Shown here piece after piece: positions 24,435 through 36,400 of a stretch of 39,546 nt of DNA. How positions within the stretch are numbered: the stretch's first letter is position 1; the number at the start of each line of letters is the position of its first letter. Source of the DNA: Thermoflexales bacterium (lineage in GTDB: Bacteria; Chloroflexota; Anaerolineae; Fen-1058); contig JAFGFO010000119.1 in NCBI GenBank assembly GCA_016931085.1, positions 1 through 39,546 on the forward strand, read 5' to 3'. The position numbers were made by a program, and so were the translations under genes. The notes beneath the pieces were generated by a model. It did no database searches. It had not been told where the DNA came from and was given only the letters and a program-made list of their open reading frames with translations.

Positions 24435-27400
24435 TCACCCGTTCTTGATCACCACCGGCAGATAGATCCGGTGCACCCGGTTGACGGCCACCACCACCGG
24501 CCCGGCCTCGTTGTTCAACGGATTGGGGTCGATCATGTCAGCCGGCAGGACGATGCTGGCCGTGTTGCGCAATGGGCCGTAATAGCCTACGTCGGTGGTA
24601 ACCGTGAGAACCAGGCGGGTCGCCAAGGCGCTCGAGACGGTCAGCGTGCACGTGACGACGGCCGAACCGCGTGGCCACTCACAGCCGGGACCACTCACCG
24701 TTGCCAGGATATCGCCGTAATTGAAGGTATCGACCAGGCTGACAGTCGTCTGCGAGACCGGGCCGAGGTTGGTAATGGTAAAGGTGTAGGTCACCGGCTG
24801 GCCGGCCGACACGCTGGTTTGAGCACTGGACTTGGCCAGCATCAGGTCAGCCTCGCCCGCGATGAGGTCTGAGGTGCTAAAGACCCACGTGTAAGGAGCG
24901 TTCTCGATCCACTCGCCCACGGTGTTGGTGCCGGTGACAACTGAGACGGTGTAGGCCGTGTCAGCCTCCAGGTAAGGATGGGCCAGGCTCAAGCGAGTCG
25001 CCGCGCTGTCCCAGGTCGGGGTAAGGAGGGTAGAAGGCTGGATGGTCAGGCTGATCGACTCGGTCTGGATGGCCTCGCTGAACTCGATCACGATCGGCCG
25101 GTTGCGGGCAACGCCGAGCTCGCCGTTGGCCGGCGTGACGCCGGTGATCAGGTTGGGCCGCGCCGGGACGATCACCTCGAACGGCCCTACCCGGCGCCGG
25201 TTGCCCGCCACATCTTCCGCTTCGAGCCACAGCGTGTAGACGCCTTCTTCCAGCGGCGAAGGCGTGCCACTAAAGCTCCACTCGCCGGCCTGGTTGGTCA
25301 CGATCTGCGACTGGCTGCTGCCGCCCGGCGACAGCGAGACCAGGCGAAGCAGCTTGATCCCGCCGCCATCGCTCAGGTCGCCAACCAGGTCGAACGCATC
25401 CGTATAAAGCTGGGTCACGGTGATGAGCGGCGCGACCGTGTCTACCTGGAAAGTCAGAGTAGCCACCTCGCTGCGATTGCCCACGCTGTCGACGGCGTAC
25501 AGTTGCCTGGTCTGCGCCACCCCATCCATGCCGGCCCCCGGCAGGCTGTACTGCCAGGCCGCGGAGGTATCGGCCGGCAAGACAACTGCCTTGAGCGACA
25601 GTTGGCCGTTCAACAGCACGCCATCGTGTTCGCCTGGCCGCGCATCGCACACCACCAGCCGCCACGTGCCTTGCGAGGCCTGGCCGTTCATGCGGCTGAG
25701 CAGCTCGAACGAGCGCCGTGTGTTATCATAGTAGGGCGAGGCGGTGTTGTGATTGAGCGTGTCCTTCCAGTTGGGCACAGCCGCCGTATCGTCCAAGAGC
25801 AGGTCATAGTCCTGGGCCGACGAAGCGCCGCGCAAGAGCGTCACCGAGATGCCAGACGGCGCGTACAGGTAGGCCGTGACGTCGCTGCGGCGAGTGTGGG
25901 TGAGGTTGAGGCCCACGCTCACGTCGGCGACCGTGAACGCCTCCGTGACTGTGAAGGGCACACTGATCTGGCCAACCCCGCCACACGCGGCCGCCGCGTC
26001 GATGCTGTACGCCAGCAAGTTGGCGTTGTAGACGTAGGTCGTGGTCGGCAAGGCGCCGGGCGCGAGCACTGCGTTGGCTGCCTGGCACGGCTGGGCGCCG
26101 GCCGGATCGCACACCATAACAGTATCGACCAGGCGATTGTCAGACGTGTCACCGCTCCAGTTCAGCTCGGCGGCGTTGAGCCAGCCGTCGCTCAACGCGA
26201 CGGCGGCGGCGCTGCCCAGCGTGAAGGTGGGCGGGGTGGCATCCACGACAAAGGGCTGTCCATTCGCGGAGCCAGCCTGCCCGTAGGCAAACCACGGGCT
26301 GGCCTGCCCGTAACCGTCCGTGGCTTGGACGCGCAGATCGAACACCTGGCCCTCGCTGGCCTCGCCCACGTCCACAGCGCAAGTCCACTGCCGGTCAGCC
26401 GGCGTGGCGTCCGGACAGGTAAAGGTCGTCGTGCCCTCATCCGGGGCCTTGAGCTCGAGCGTCACCGTCGGCACGCTGGATTGGTCGTAGACAAAGCCGC
26501 CCATCGCCGTCTCGCCCGGGCCGATCAGGCCGGGCGGCGTTTGAATCTCGATATAGTCAGGCGCGGCCTGGTCAAGCTCGTAATCCACGTACAGCCAGTC
26601 CACCGGGTAGTCGTAGGTATCGGGCGTGACGGTTAGGCTGTTGTCATCCAGCACGACCACGTCCAGCGTGGCCCAGCCGTTGTCGCCCGTTGGGTCGTGA
26701 GCCAGGTCGATCACGCCGTTCAAGATCAGCTCGCTCGACTGGCCGGCCGCCAGGCTGATGGGTGTCGTTTGGGTTAGCGCTATGCGCAGATGCCCCCAAG
26801 TGCGGATGGACGCGAGCACACCCGTGGCCGGCGCGCTGCCGGCGTTGACCAGGCTCAGCGTGATCGTGATGGCCTGCTTGTCGCCCACCGCCGGCGCGGC
26901 GATGTTCAACAGGCGAGCCAGCTCCATCTGCGCACTAAAGGGCACGCGAGCGCCCGTGTCGATTCGCTTGCCGCAGGCCGGGTCGTTGGGGTCGGCCAGG
27001 CACACGGCGCTTTGGGGTGACTGCCAGCCGATCAGCGCCGCCAACTGGCCGGCTATCGAGGCCGGCATGGCGTTGCCCGGCCAACTATAGGCGATGCCCG
27101 CCGGCTGTGAGGCCAGGCTCACTTGCACGTGCGGCCCGCTAAAGCGCCCGTCCTTGGGGCAGACGCCGCTGCTAAGCGCGCGCCAGTTGTAAAGGTGGGT
27201 CAGCGCCAGTGGGCCAGACGGCGTATGGCCCGTCACGCGCGCGCTGTTGACGGGGTTATCGGGCGGCTGCGCCGCCCACACGCGAAGTGCGTCGTCGTCG
27301 CTGGCAAAGGCCACCAACGACAGGGACGTGCCGGCCGGGTCGGCGATGCCCAGGCTGCTGAACGGCACGACCAAATCGCTGTGAGGCGTTTGCAGATTGG

Positions 27401-30400
27401 CGTCAAAGACGTAGCTGAGGCCAGGCGCGCTCACGTCCGACCAGAGCGTGCCCGAATAGTGCTTGAGCGTGACGCTTACGCCATCCCGCACCCACAGCAC
27501 ATAGTCGGCCGCCATGCGATAGGTCGTCGTCTGGACGCGATAGGTCGGCATATAGACCTCGTCGCCGGGGACCGAATAAGGATCGTAAGCCGTGACGCTG
27601 CCCCCACTTGGATCGGTGTCCAGGTAGATGAACAGGTCGCCGTCGTTATTCCAATTGGCGCCCGTCCAGGTCATGCGCAAGCCCTCCTCGTCCCAGGCCG
27701 TGTACAAATCCTGGGCGCGCCCGGCCAGGCGGCCATCCTCGCCCAGCAGATTGCACGGCGCTTGCAGCCAGCCGCGATACGGTTGGCCGCCGGTCTCCCC
27801 CCCACCCATGTCCACGTAGACCGGCGTGTGTTCATAGTCCACGTAAAGGGGTCCAACGATCTGGGTGCCGGCATTGTCGTAGGCGTCACGGCTGGTCAGG
27901 CGGCCCCACAGCTTTTGCGGCTCGCCCGCGTCATACGTGGCCTGGCGCGGCTGCGTCGCCGTCACCAGCTCCGTCTGCCGCACCAGTTGGGTCTGAACGC
28001 CCGGCAGTTGTTCGAGCCACTCGAAGGTGTAAGCCACCGTATCGGGGCTGGGACTGGCCGTCCAGGCCGCCGCCAGCGTGGGCGAGGCCACATCCCAGAC
28101 TGTCATACCGGGCGCGACAACCGTGCCAGAGGCGTAGGTCAATGTGATGAACTGGACCGCTTCCGGCGCCACGGCGTCCGCCCACAGCGGGTAGGCCAAC
28201 TCGACCGTATGGCCGGCGCCGTCGGTGGCGCGAATCGTGATGGTAAGAGTCTGCCCGCTGGGCGGGATGGGAGAAGCGCTGTACAGGTTCACGTCCCACG
28301 GTGAGTCGACCAGTGGATAAGCGTCAGAATGGAGAATATCCTGCCACGCCCCCCCGTTCAGGCTGATCTGCAAGCTCGCCAACTGGGTGGCCTCGCTGAC
28401 CTGCCCTTCGAGGTGAATAAAGCCGCCGGCCCAGTTCTGGCCCGAGATGCGGTTCGTGATCAGGTCGAGCCCAGGCGAGCTGGTGTCCACCAGGAGCACC
28501 GTCTCCAGCCCGGGCGAAGCGGAGATGGGCGCCGCCGAGGTGATGACGTTGTCGAGTTGGTCGCGAACGGTCGCCAGGATCGTCAACGCGCCCTCAGCGC
28601 CGGGGATAAAGCTGGTCGTCCAGGGTGTCGTCGTCGTGCCTACCCCCCAGGTCTGGGTGTAGATGGGATTGCCGTCGACGGCCACGACGAGGTCTTTCAG
28701 GCCGGCTTCGGCATACGCCGCCCCGGCAAGCTCGATCGGCGCAAGCGCCGTATACAGAGAATGAGACGTGGGGGTGAGGATGGCGACACCCAACGGCCAC
28801 GACAGGCTCGTCGTGGTTCGGAGGACTGTGGTGCAATTTCCAAAACCGTCGCACGCCGTCAGGCGATCCGCAGGCTCCGGGTTGGTGGCGTACGCCGGCG
28901 GCGAGGCATAGGTGTACAGCTTGGCCTGCGAAAAGACGGCCGTGTACCAGGCCGCGTCCTGGTAGCCTGGCGCCGAGCCGGCCACCGGGCAGGCATAATC
29001 CCGCTCGCTCAGGTTATAGTCCTCGGCCCAACAGCGGTAGATGTCGCGATCGCCGGGGAAGCGCGGTGTATAGTGCGCCAGTTGCGCCCGCGGCGCTTGG
29101 GTGTCTATCTCGCCCTGCCAGACATTCGGCAGGGTTAGACTGTGAGTAAAGCCATCGGCGGCGCGCAGGTAGATTTGATGCGGGCCCTCGTTCTCGGGCA
29201 ATCGGGCGCTCCAGTTGGTAAAGGCCGTGCCGCTTTGCGCCAGGCTGACCGGCTGCCAACCGACCAACTCCTCGTGGCCCCAGTTCTGCAGGTGGAGCAA
29301 GCCCAGCTCCAGGCTTTCGATGCCGCTCGAACCGGGATTGGCGATGGCCTGGATTTGGGCCGGGCTCAAGGCGCGGTCGTAGACCGCCAGCTCGTCGAGC
29401 GTGCCGGCTAGCCCCTGGCCGATCAGCCATTCGTCGTCGTCGTCGGTCAAGACCGGCAGCGTGCCCGTGATCGTTTGCTGGAGGACGCCGTCGACGTAGA
29501 AGGTCACAGCCAGACCTGTCAGGTTTCCAAAACCTGACAGGTCTGAGACGACGGCCGCCACGTGCGTCCAAGTGCCCGCGGCGAGGGTGACACTGGTTGT
29601 GTCGTAAGCCTGGACGCCATGAGCGTTGAACTGCAAGCCGGCGCCGTTTACGCCAAAGCTGAATCCGTTCGAGCTGCTGACGGTGTCAGCGGCGATGATC
29701 TGCTGCAGGCCGCTCGTGCTGCTCAAGTTGACCCAGGCCATCACGCTCAGGCTGCCGGCCAGCGTGCCCAGGCGGGCATTGCGGCCCAGGCTCAGAGAGT
29801 CGCCGCCGTCGAACTGCGGTCCCAGGCCGTAGCGGCCGGCCAGCCCTGCCTGGGGACAACTCGCGCCCGAGCAGGTGGCCTGGAAGTGATAGGCCGAGCC
29901 GTCGTAAAAGCGCTCAGCGCCGCCGGCCTCTTCCAGGTGCATGTGCAGCACCTGGCCGGTGGGATAAGGCACGTTGCTGACCGTGCCGGTGACGAGCGCC
30001 TGGCTTGCCCCCGTGCCGCTGATCACGTAGGTGCTGGGGCCGAGATCGGTGATGTCGGCCAAAGGCGGCGTGCCATCCAGCTCGATGACGGGCAGGGCCA
30101 GCCGCGTGAGCGACTGGCGCGTGCGAGAGCTAAACATAGACGCGCGAGAGGCATTCGAGGACGGGTTGCCCACTTTGTCGAGCGCTTCGAGCCGGACGCT
30201 GTAGCGGCCGTTGAGCGGCAAGGCAAAGCTAAAAGTCGCCTGCCAGCCGTCCGGCGGCGCCAACTGGGCCAACTGCGGGCTGGTGGCGGCCACGCCCCGG
30301 CCGTCGAGCAGCGTGACGTACACTTTATCCACGCCGCTGGCGGCATCGGTCACCGTGCCGGCCAGGACGAGCGTATTGTGGGCATCAAGCGCGTGGAGGG

Positions 30401-33400
30401 TATAGCTGCTGTCCAGGCTCACGAGCGGGCCGGTGGCGTCTATGGTCAGCGTCTTGCTGCTGTCAGTCCTATTGCCCACGCTGTCTACAGCGCGGACGTC
30501 AATGGTGTGCGCTCCTTCACTCAGGTTATGATCTGGATTGAAGGTAAACAGCCACGTATTTTGATCTTGCACGGCGTCGGCCCAGGCACTGCCGTCAACG
30601 CGATAGCGTGCCCGGCTGACCGGCGAGCTTGGGTCGTCGGCCACGATGGCCATCACCACGTCGCGGTTGGCCAGGTACTCGGCCGGCAAATCCAGGCGGA
30701 CGCTGGGGGCGTCGGCGTCGATCGTCAGGTCGTGCGAATAGCTGGTGTCGTACCAATGCACCTGGTACTCGTACAGGTCCTTGATGTCGCGGTCCGGCAA
30801 GGCGCGGTTGTACAGCACGAGCTCGTCGGCCAGGCCCAGAAAATTGCGGCCGATTTCGACCGGCACGCCGGAATTGGCCAGCGGCGTGGGCGAATCGGCC
30901 GAGCCTTGCAGCGAGCCATTGATGTAAATGGACGCCTTGCCGCTAGCTGGATTGAAGGTGCCTACGATGTGCGTCCACTGGTTGAGCATCACGTCACCGC
31001 TGCTGATCACCGAGTTGACAGCTTGCGGGCTGCGGCGGGAGCTGGCGGTGTCAAAGCCGGCCTTGATCGCGCCGCCGGCCGAGACGCTGCGCTGGATGTA
31101 CAGGTTGTAGCTGCCGGGCTTGCGGATCAACTCCTGGTCGGTGCTCCAGCGCTCCTTGCTCAGCTTGAACCAGCCGCCGACGCTCAGCCCGGCCGGCGCG
31201 CTGCCGTCCGGCACCGAGATGCACTGGTTGGCGTCGTTGCCATAGAGCGTACCGGCGAACACCACACCCTGGCGCATCCAGCCCTTGTCACCTGCGGCCG
31301 GGCAGCCGCACTCGTTCTGCAAGGGTGTAAGCTTACAACTGCCGTCGCGGCTGGCGTTGGCGGCGTTGGCAAAGGCCGTGGTCGTGATGGCGCCGGTCAG
31401 CAGCGCTTCATCCAGGTGCAGGCTGAGGATCGGCGCTTCGTCCATCAAGGCCTGGGCGTCGGCGCTGCTAAAGGCTTTCTTGACAAGGACCACGTGGTCG
31501 ATCAGGCCGTTGAAATACTGCTTGTTGTCACGCTTGTCGCAGCCGATATAGACGTTGGTGGCAACCAGCGTGCGCGGCGTCCCAGCCGCCGAACCGCGCT
31601 CTACGCCGTCGATGTAAATGCGGCCTTTGCCGTCGCTCTCGCGGACGCCTATCACGTGATGCCAGTTGCCGTCGTTTACAAGCGCGCCCGCCGACGACAG
31701 GTCAAAGCCATACTGGCCGTCGCCATACGTCATCCAGCGCAGGTTGCCATCGGTCTTGACCATCAACTGGTATTCTCCATTGTACACGCTGGCGCTCCTC
31801 TGCTGGATGATCAGTTGGTTGGCCGTTGAGCCACTGGTCTTGATCCAGGCCGCCACGGCGAAGGGCTCCTGGCCCACCAGCGCCGGCCCCGGCCCCAGGT
31901 CCACATAGTCGTTCAGCCCATCGAAGCGGGCAGCCTGGTTGAAGCGGCCCGGCAGGCCGCTGTCGGGGCAGGTGCCGGCCAGCCGGCTGCACGTGCCGTT
32001 GTAGGCATTGCCGGAAGAGTCGTAGAACACGTCGCGGCCGGGCGCCTCGTCCAGGCGGATTTCCAGCACGCGCTCCGCGCCCTGGTACAGGTCGAGCACG
32101 TCTTGGGCCGAGAGCGTGCGCTTGTAGATAGCCAGCTCGTCCAAGCCACCCCCGAAGGGGATGGACGGATTGACGTTTTGCACGTCCAAGTCGACCGTGG
32201 CGTCTCCCTCAAAGCCATTCCCACCCACAAATTGCGGCGTATAGCTGGCCGACGCGTCCGTCGCGTACACCGTAAAGGTGCCCATGTCGTCGCTGTCGCC
32301 GGCTTCGCCGTCGTCGTCTTCCCACACGTGGAGCGTGCCGGAGCCGCAATAGTTTCGCGTGGCATACTGGGTGATGTCGTCACCCGAGTTGAGCCCGCTC
32401 TGGCGCCAGAGAAAGTCGTCGTTAAAGTAGGCCTTGATCTCGGTGTTGCCCGCGTTGCCGGCGTCCCACCTTTGAGCATAGCGGCAGAGGCCTCCGTCGT
32501 TGATCATCGTGGCGCAGTGCGTGGCACGGCCCACGTCGAAACGGCTCGAGCTGGCCGGCTTGATCGTGGCGCCGAGCGTGCAACTGCCCTTCTCGACGCC
32601 GTTGACATAGATCTTGTACTGGCCGTCGTAGGTAACCGCCACGTGGTTCCATTGGTTCAAGCTCAGGACATTGTCCACGACGCAAGAGCGCCAGGCGGCG
32701 CCGTCGCCAAAGCCGACCTCCAGGCCGTCCTGGTTGACGATATAGACCGAAGGATAAGAGTCCTTGGGGGGATTGGCGCCGCCGGAGGCGCTCGGCGAAT
32801 AGCCCCAAACGCCCTGGCGATGGGTCGTGGTCGCATCTGGCTTGATCCACATCGCCTGGCTGAAATTGCCGCCGCTCAGATCCAGCACAGCGGTCGACGG
32901 CACCTCGAACGTCCGGCCCCCAAAGTACATGCCGCCGCGCAGCGCGCCGCTCATTTCGTACGGACAGTCGGAATAATCGCCGGACGGACCGATATATTCG
33001 CAAATGCCCTGGACGTTGCCGACCTGGTCGGTATAGCGGCAGGTTTTCCTATAGAGGTACAACAGCCAGGGGACTTCCGAGCAGGAGCGGGAGTCAAGGT
33101 TCATCTGGAAGACGGGACGTGTCACCATGGCGGCCACCTCGCCGGCGGTCAGCGCCTGCGGGTAAATCGCCACCTCGTCGATCAGCCCCTTGAAATAGCG
33201 CTCGCCCCCGCCGCCGCGTGCGCCCACGGCCCAGTCGGCATTGACCGGCACGGCGCCCACGCTGCTGGCTTGCCTGGCCACCTCCACCCCGTTCCGGTAC
33301 AGGATCCAGTAGCTTCCGTCGTACACGCCGGCCAGGTGCGTCCAGTGCTCAAGGTCGCCAGCCGGGATGGCGTATTGGGCCATGTGAGCCATGCCGTCCC

Positions 33401-36400
33401 ACGAGCCAACCTGGTAATAACCGCCGCTGAGCCGCAAAAAGACCTCGCCGGGCGGGCTCAAGCTGTAGCCGTGCTCGATAATGGCCTGCGTGCCGCTGCT
33501 AGCTCCCGGCTTGATCCACGCCACCAGGGAGATGTTGCCGGCCGCCGGCAAATTGGATGGATTGCCCAGGGCGATATAGTCGTCCGTCCCATCGAACTGG
33601 GCGGCCAGCCCGGCATAGCCCGGCTGCCCGGCCGTGGGGCAGCTCGTGCCGGAGCACGTCCCATCGTTGCCCAGCAGCGAGTTGTCCACAAAGCGGGTGG
33701 CCCCCGCGCTCTCGTTCAGCGCCAGCCACAAGACGCGCCCGCCAGCCTCGCCGCGCAGATCCGTCATGCTCGCCCCGGCCCGGTTGGTCAGGCTGACCGG
33801 CTGCGATGGGGCATCCGAGCGAACCGTCACTTGCCCGGTGAGGGCGATCTGCTCGCGCGGCGGCAGGGTATAGACCTGGGGTTGGATGCTTGTATTCTGG
33901 ACGGCGGCCGGGAAATCGACCTCGAGCAAGCCGAGCGCGTAAATGTCGCGCAGCTTGTTCTCCACCGTGGCCGTGTAGGCGATCGCCTGGCCCGGCCGGA
34001 CGTAGCCGTCCGCGTCGTCGATGGCCGACGTGATGGCCAGGACTTCAGGGCGCGAATAGACGCGCGGGTTAAAGTGATATACCTGCTCCAGCTTGTCGAT
34101 GATGCCGTCGTCGTCGGTGTCGGGGTTATTGGGGTCCGACGTGACGCGGGTAAAGAGGGGCTTGTCCTGGCTGTCGAAGGCATACACGAAGGGCCAGCCG
34201 TCCAGCTCTTCCTTATCCCACAGCCCGTCGCCGTCGCTGTCGGCGCGGGCGGGATCGCAGCCGCGCGCCACGTCCTCGTAATCGGACAGGCCGTCCCCAT
34301 CGCTATCCGCCGCGCCGGTATCGAGATTATGCTGAACTTCGTAATAGTCCGGCAGCCCATCGAAATCGCTGTCGGCGAAACCGTCGTCCGGGTCGTTGCC
34401 GCCGGCGGCCTGGCTGCGCAGCCCATCGCCGTCGGCGTCGGCCAGGGTGGGAAAGCGGCTGTCCCAAGCCAGGGCATAACTGCCATCGCCGCGGCTGGCC
34501 AGGGCGTAAAACTCGTCCAGCGAGGCGGGGAAGACGTCGAACTTGAAACTGTCGCCCAGGTAGATGTGCAGCGTGTCCTCTGTGGGCCGCAGCCAGCACA
34601 CGGGAATGGGGATCGGCGTTATGTTGGGCGGCACGCCAGGCGGGATGGTCGTGCACTCCTGGGCCTGCATGGCATAGTTCTCGGCCAGGTACAGGTCCGG
34701 CTGCCAGTTGAGGCCGGCCTGCGTAAAGACGATGTTGTTGCCGTTGTTGATGTGCTGGGTCGTGGTGTAACGCAAGGAATCGAGCCAGCCGCCTTCCACC
34801 TTCTGCCACTCGTCTTCCATTTGCTTGATGCTCACGTCCAGCGTCTCGGTGTCGGTCACCGTAAAAGCATAGCGGAAGGTGGCGTCGTTGACAAAGGCGT
34901 CGGCGAATTGCCAGATGTAAAAGATGCCTATGCCAAAATTGTCGAACAGGCTCTGCAGCGCGTCGAAATCGCCGTCCTCGAACAAGGCCTCGATGTCGCG
35001 CTTCATCTTGTCCGGCTCGAAGGGGGCGTTGCGATACAAGGCCGTGAACACGTCGGCGCCGATCAAGAGCCGGTTGCCCACCGCCATGCCCTTGCTCAGG
35101 TCGGACACGTCCACGCTAAAATTGGTGGGGGTCATCCGCTCGGGTGCCTGCAGATCTATCAGCGGGGTCTGGTCGTAGATGAACAGCTCGACCAGCTTGG
35201 TCAGCAGCCCCGAGATGCCGCCGCAGACATAATTTTTGACAATGTCCCAGCCCAAGCCTGAAGGATCGGCGGCGGCCTCGACGATCATGCAGACCGTCAT
35301 GATGATGGCGTCGATGGCGCCGATGATAGCGACGATCAGCGGGCCGATGATGGGGATCAGGCTGATGGCGAGCATGATGGCGGCCACGATGATGGTGGCG
35401 ACCATGTTAGCCAGGGCCTTGTCGAACGCCAGCGAGCCGGCCTTGACGCCGCCCGCAATCATGCCATAGACGAAAAAGCCAATCGACATAGCGGCGATGA
35501 CGATCAGCCCCACCACGGCCGCGATCACGGCCGCCTTGGTGACCGTACCGGCCACGTTTTGGACAGCCGCCTTGAGGCCGGCCAACCCGCCGCCCCAGGC
35601 GCCGGCCGCCTGGACCATGCCATAGATGGCCTTGCCGACCAGCGCCAGGCTGACCACCAGCGCAATGCCTTGGAGGACATAATCCAGGCCGGGCATGTCC
35701 ACGGCGATGGCCGTGATCAAGAACACGGCGATGCCGACCGCCGCCACCGCGCCGATCACCAGCAGCGGCTTGCCGGCCCGTCCCAGCGCCGACTGGCCGC
35801 GCCACATCTTGAGCAGCGTGGCGCTGATGCCGCCCGTCTCCTGGCCGGTCTTGAGGAGCACTTCGAGCACGTCGTCGGCGGAGCCGGTGCCAAAGAGCTT
35901 GGTGAACACCTTGGAATCCATCAACAAGCGGCCAAAAGTCCACCACGACGTGGCGCCGTACGCCACCTGCGACGCCAGCTCGTCGACGATCGTGCGCGCG
36001 ATGGAGCCGCCGATCTTGGCGAGGCTGTACGATACGGCAGCGTCTGTCTTGGCATACGCCATCGTCAGCGGCACGCTGTTCATCTCGACCACGCTGCTCA
36101 GGCCCGCGAACATCGCCAGGTAAAACGAGCCGGCCACAAACTTGGCGCCGTCCAGGATGGTCTCGTCCGGGGGAAAGTAGCTGTCGGCCTCAAAGGTCGG
36201 CCCCAGGCGCGCCTTGAGCTTGGCCACGTACTCGTCGACCGGGTCAGCTTCCCACACACCCGCGTCCGCGTCGTACAGGTAGGGTGCCCAGTTCATGCCG
36301 GCCAGGACGGTCTCCGGCACCGTGCCGCTGGTCAGGGCCATCTTGAGCGTATTGCTCAGCAAGACGCCGTTTTGCACCGCGGCGGAACTTGCCGCCCCGT

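Noticed and set aside
32103..35261. Open frame of 1052 codons on the + strand opposite copy B
   Set aside because: It is fully antisense to conserved TSP3/LamG coding sequence, has no ribosome-binding site or recognisable domain, and is rich in Arg/His/Val/Gly as expected of a GC-rich shadow frame.
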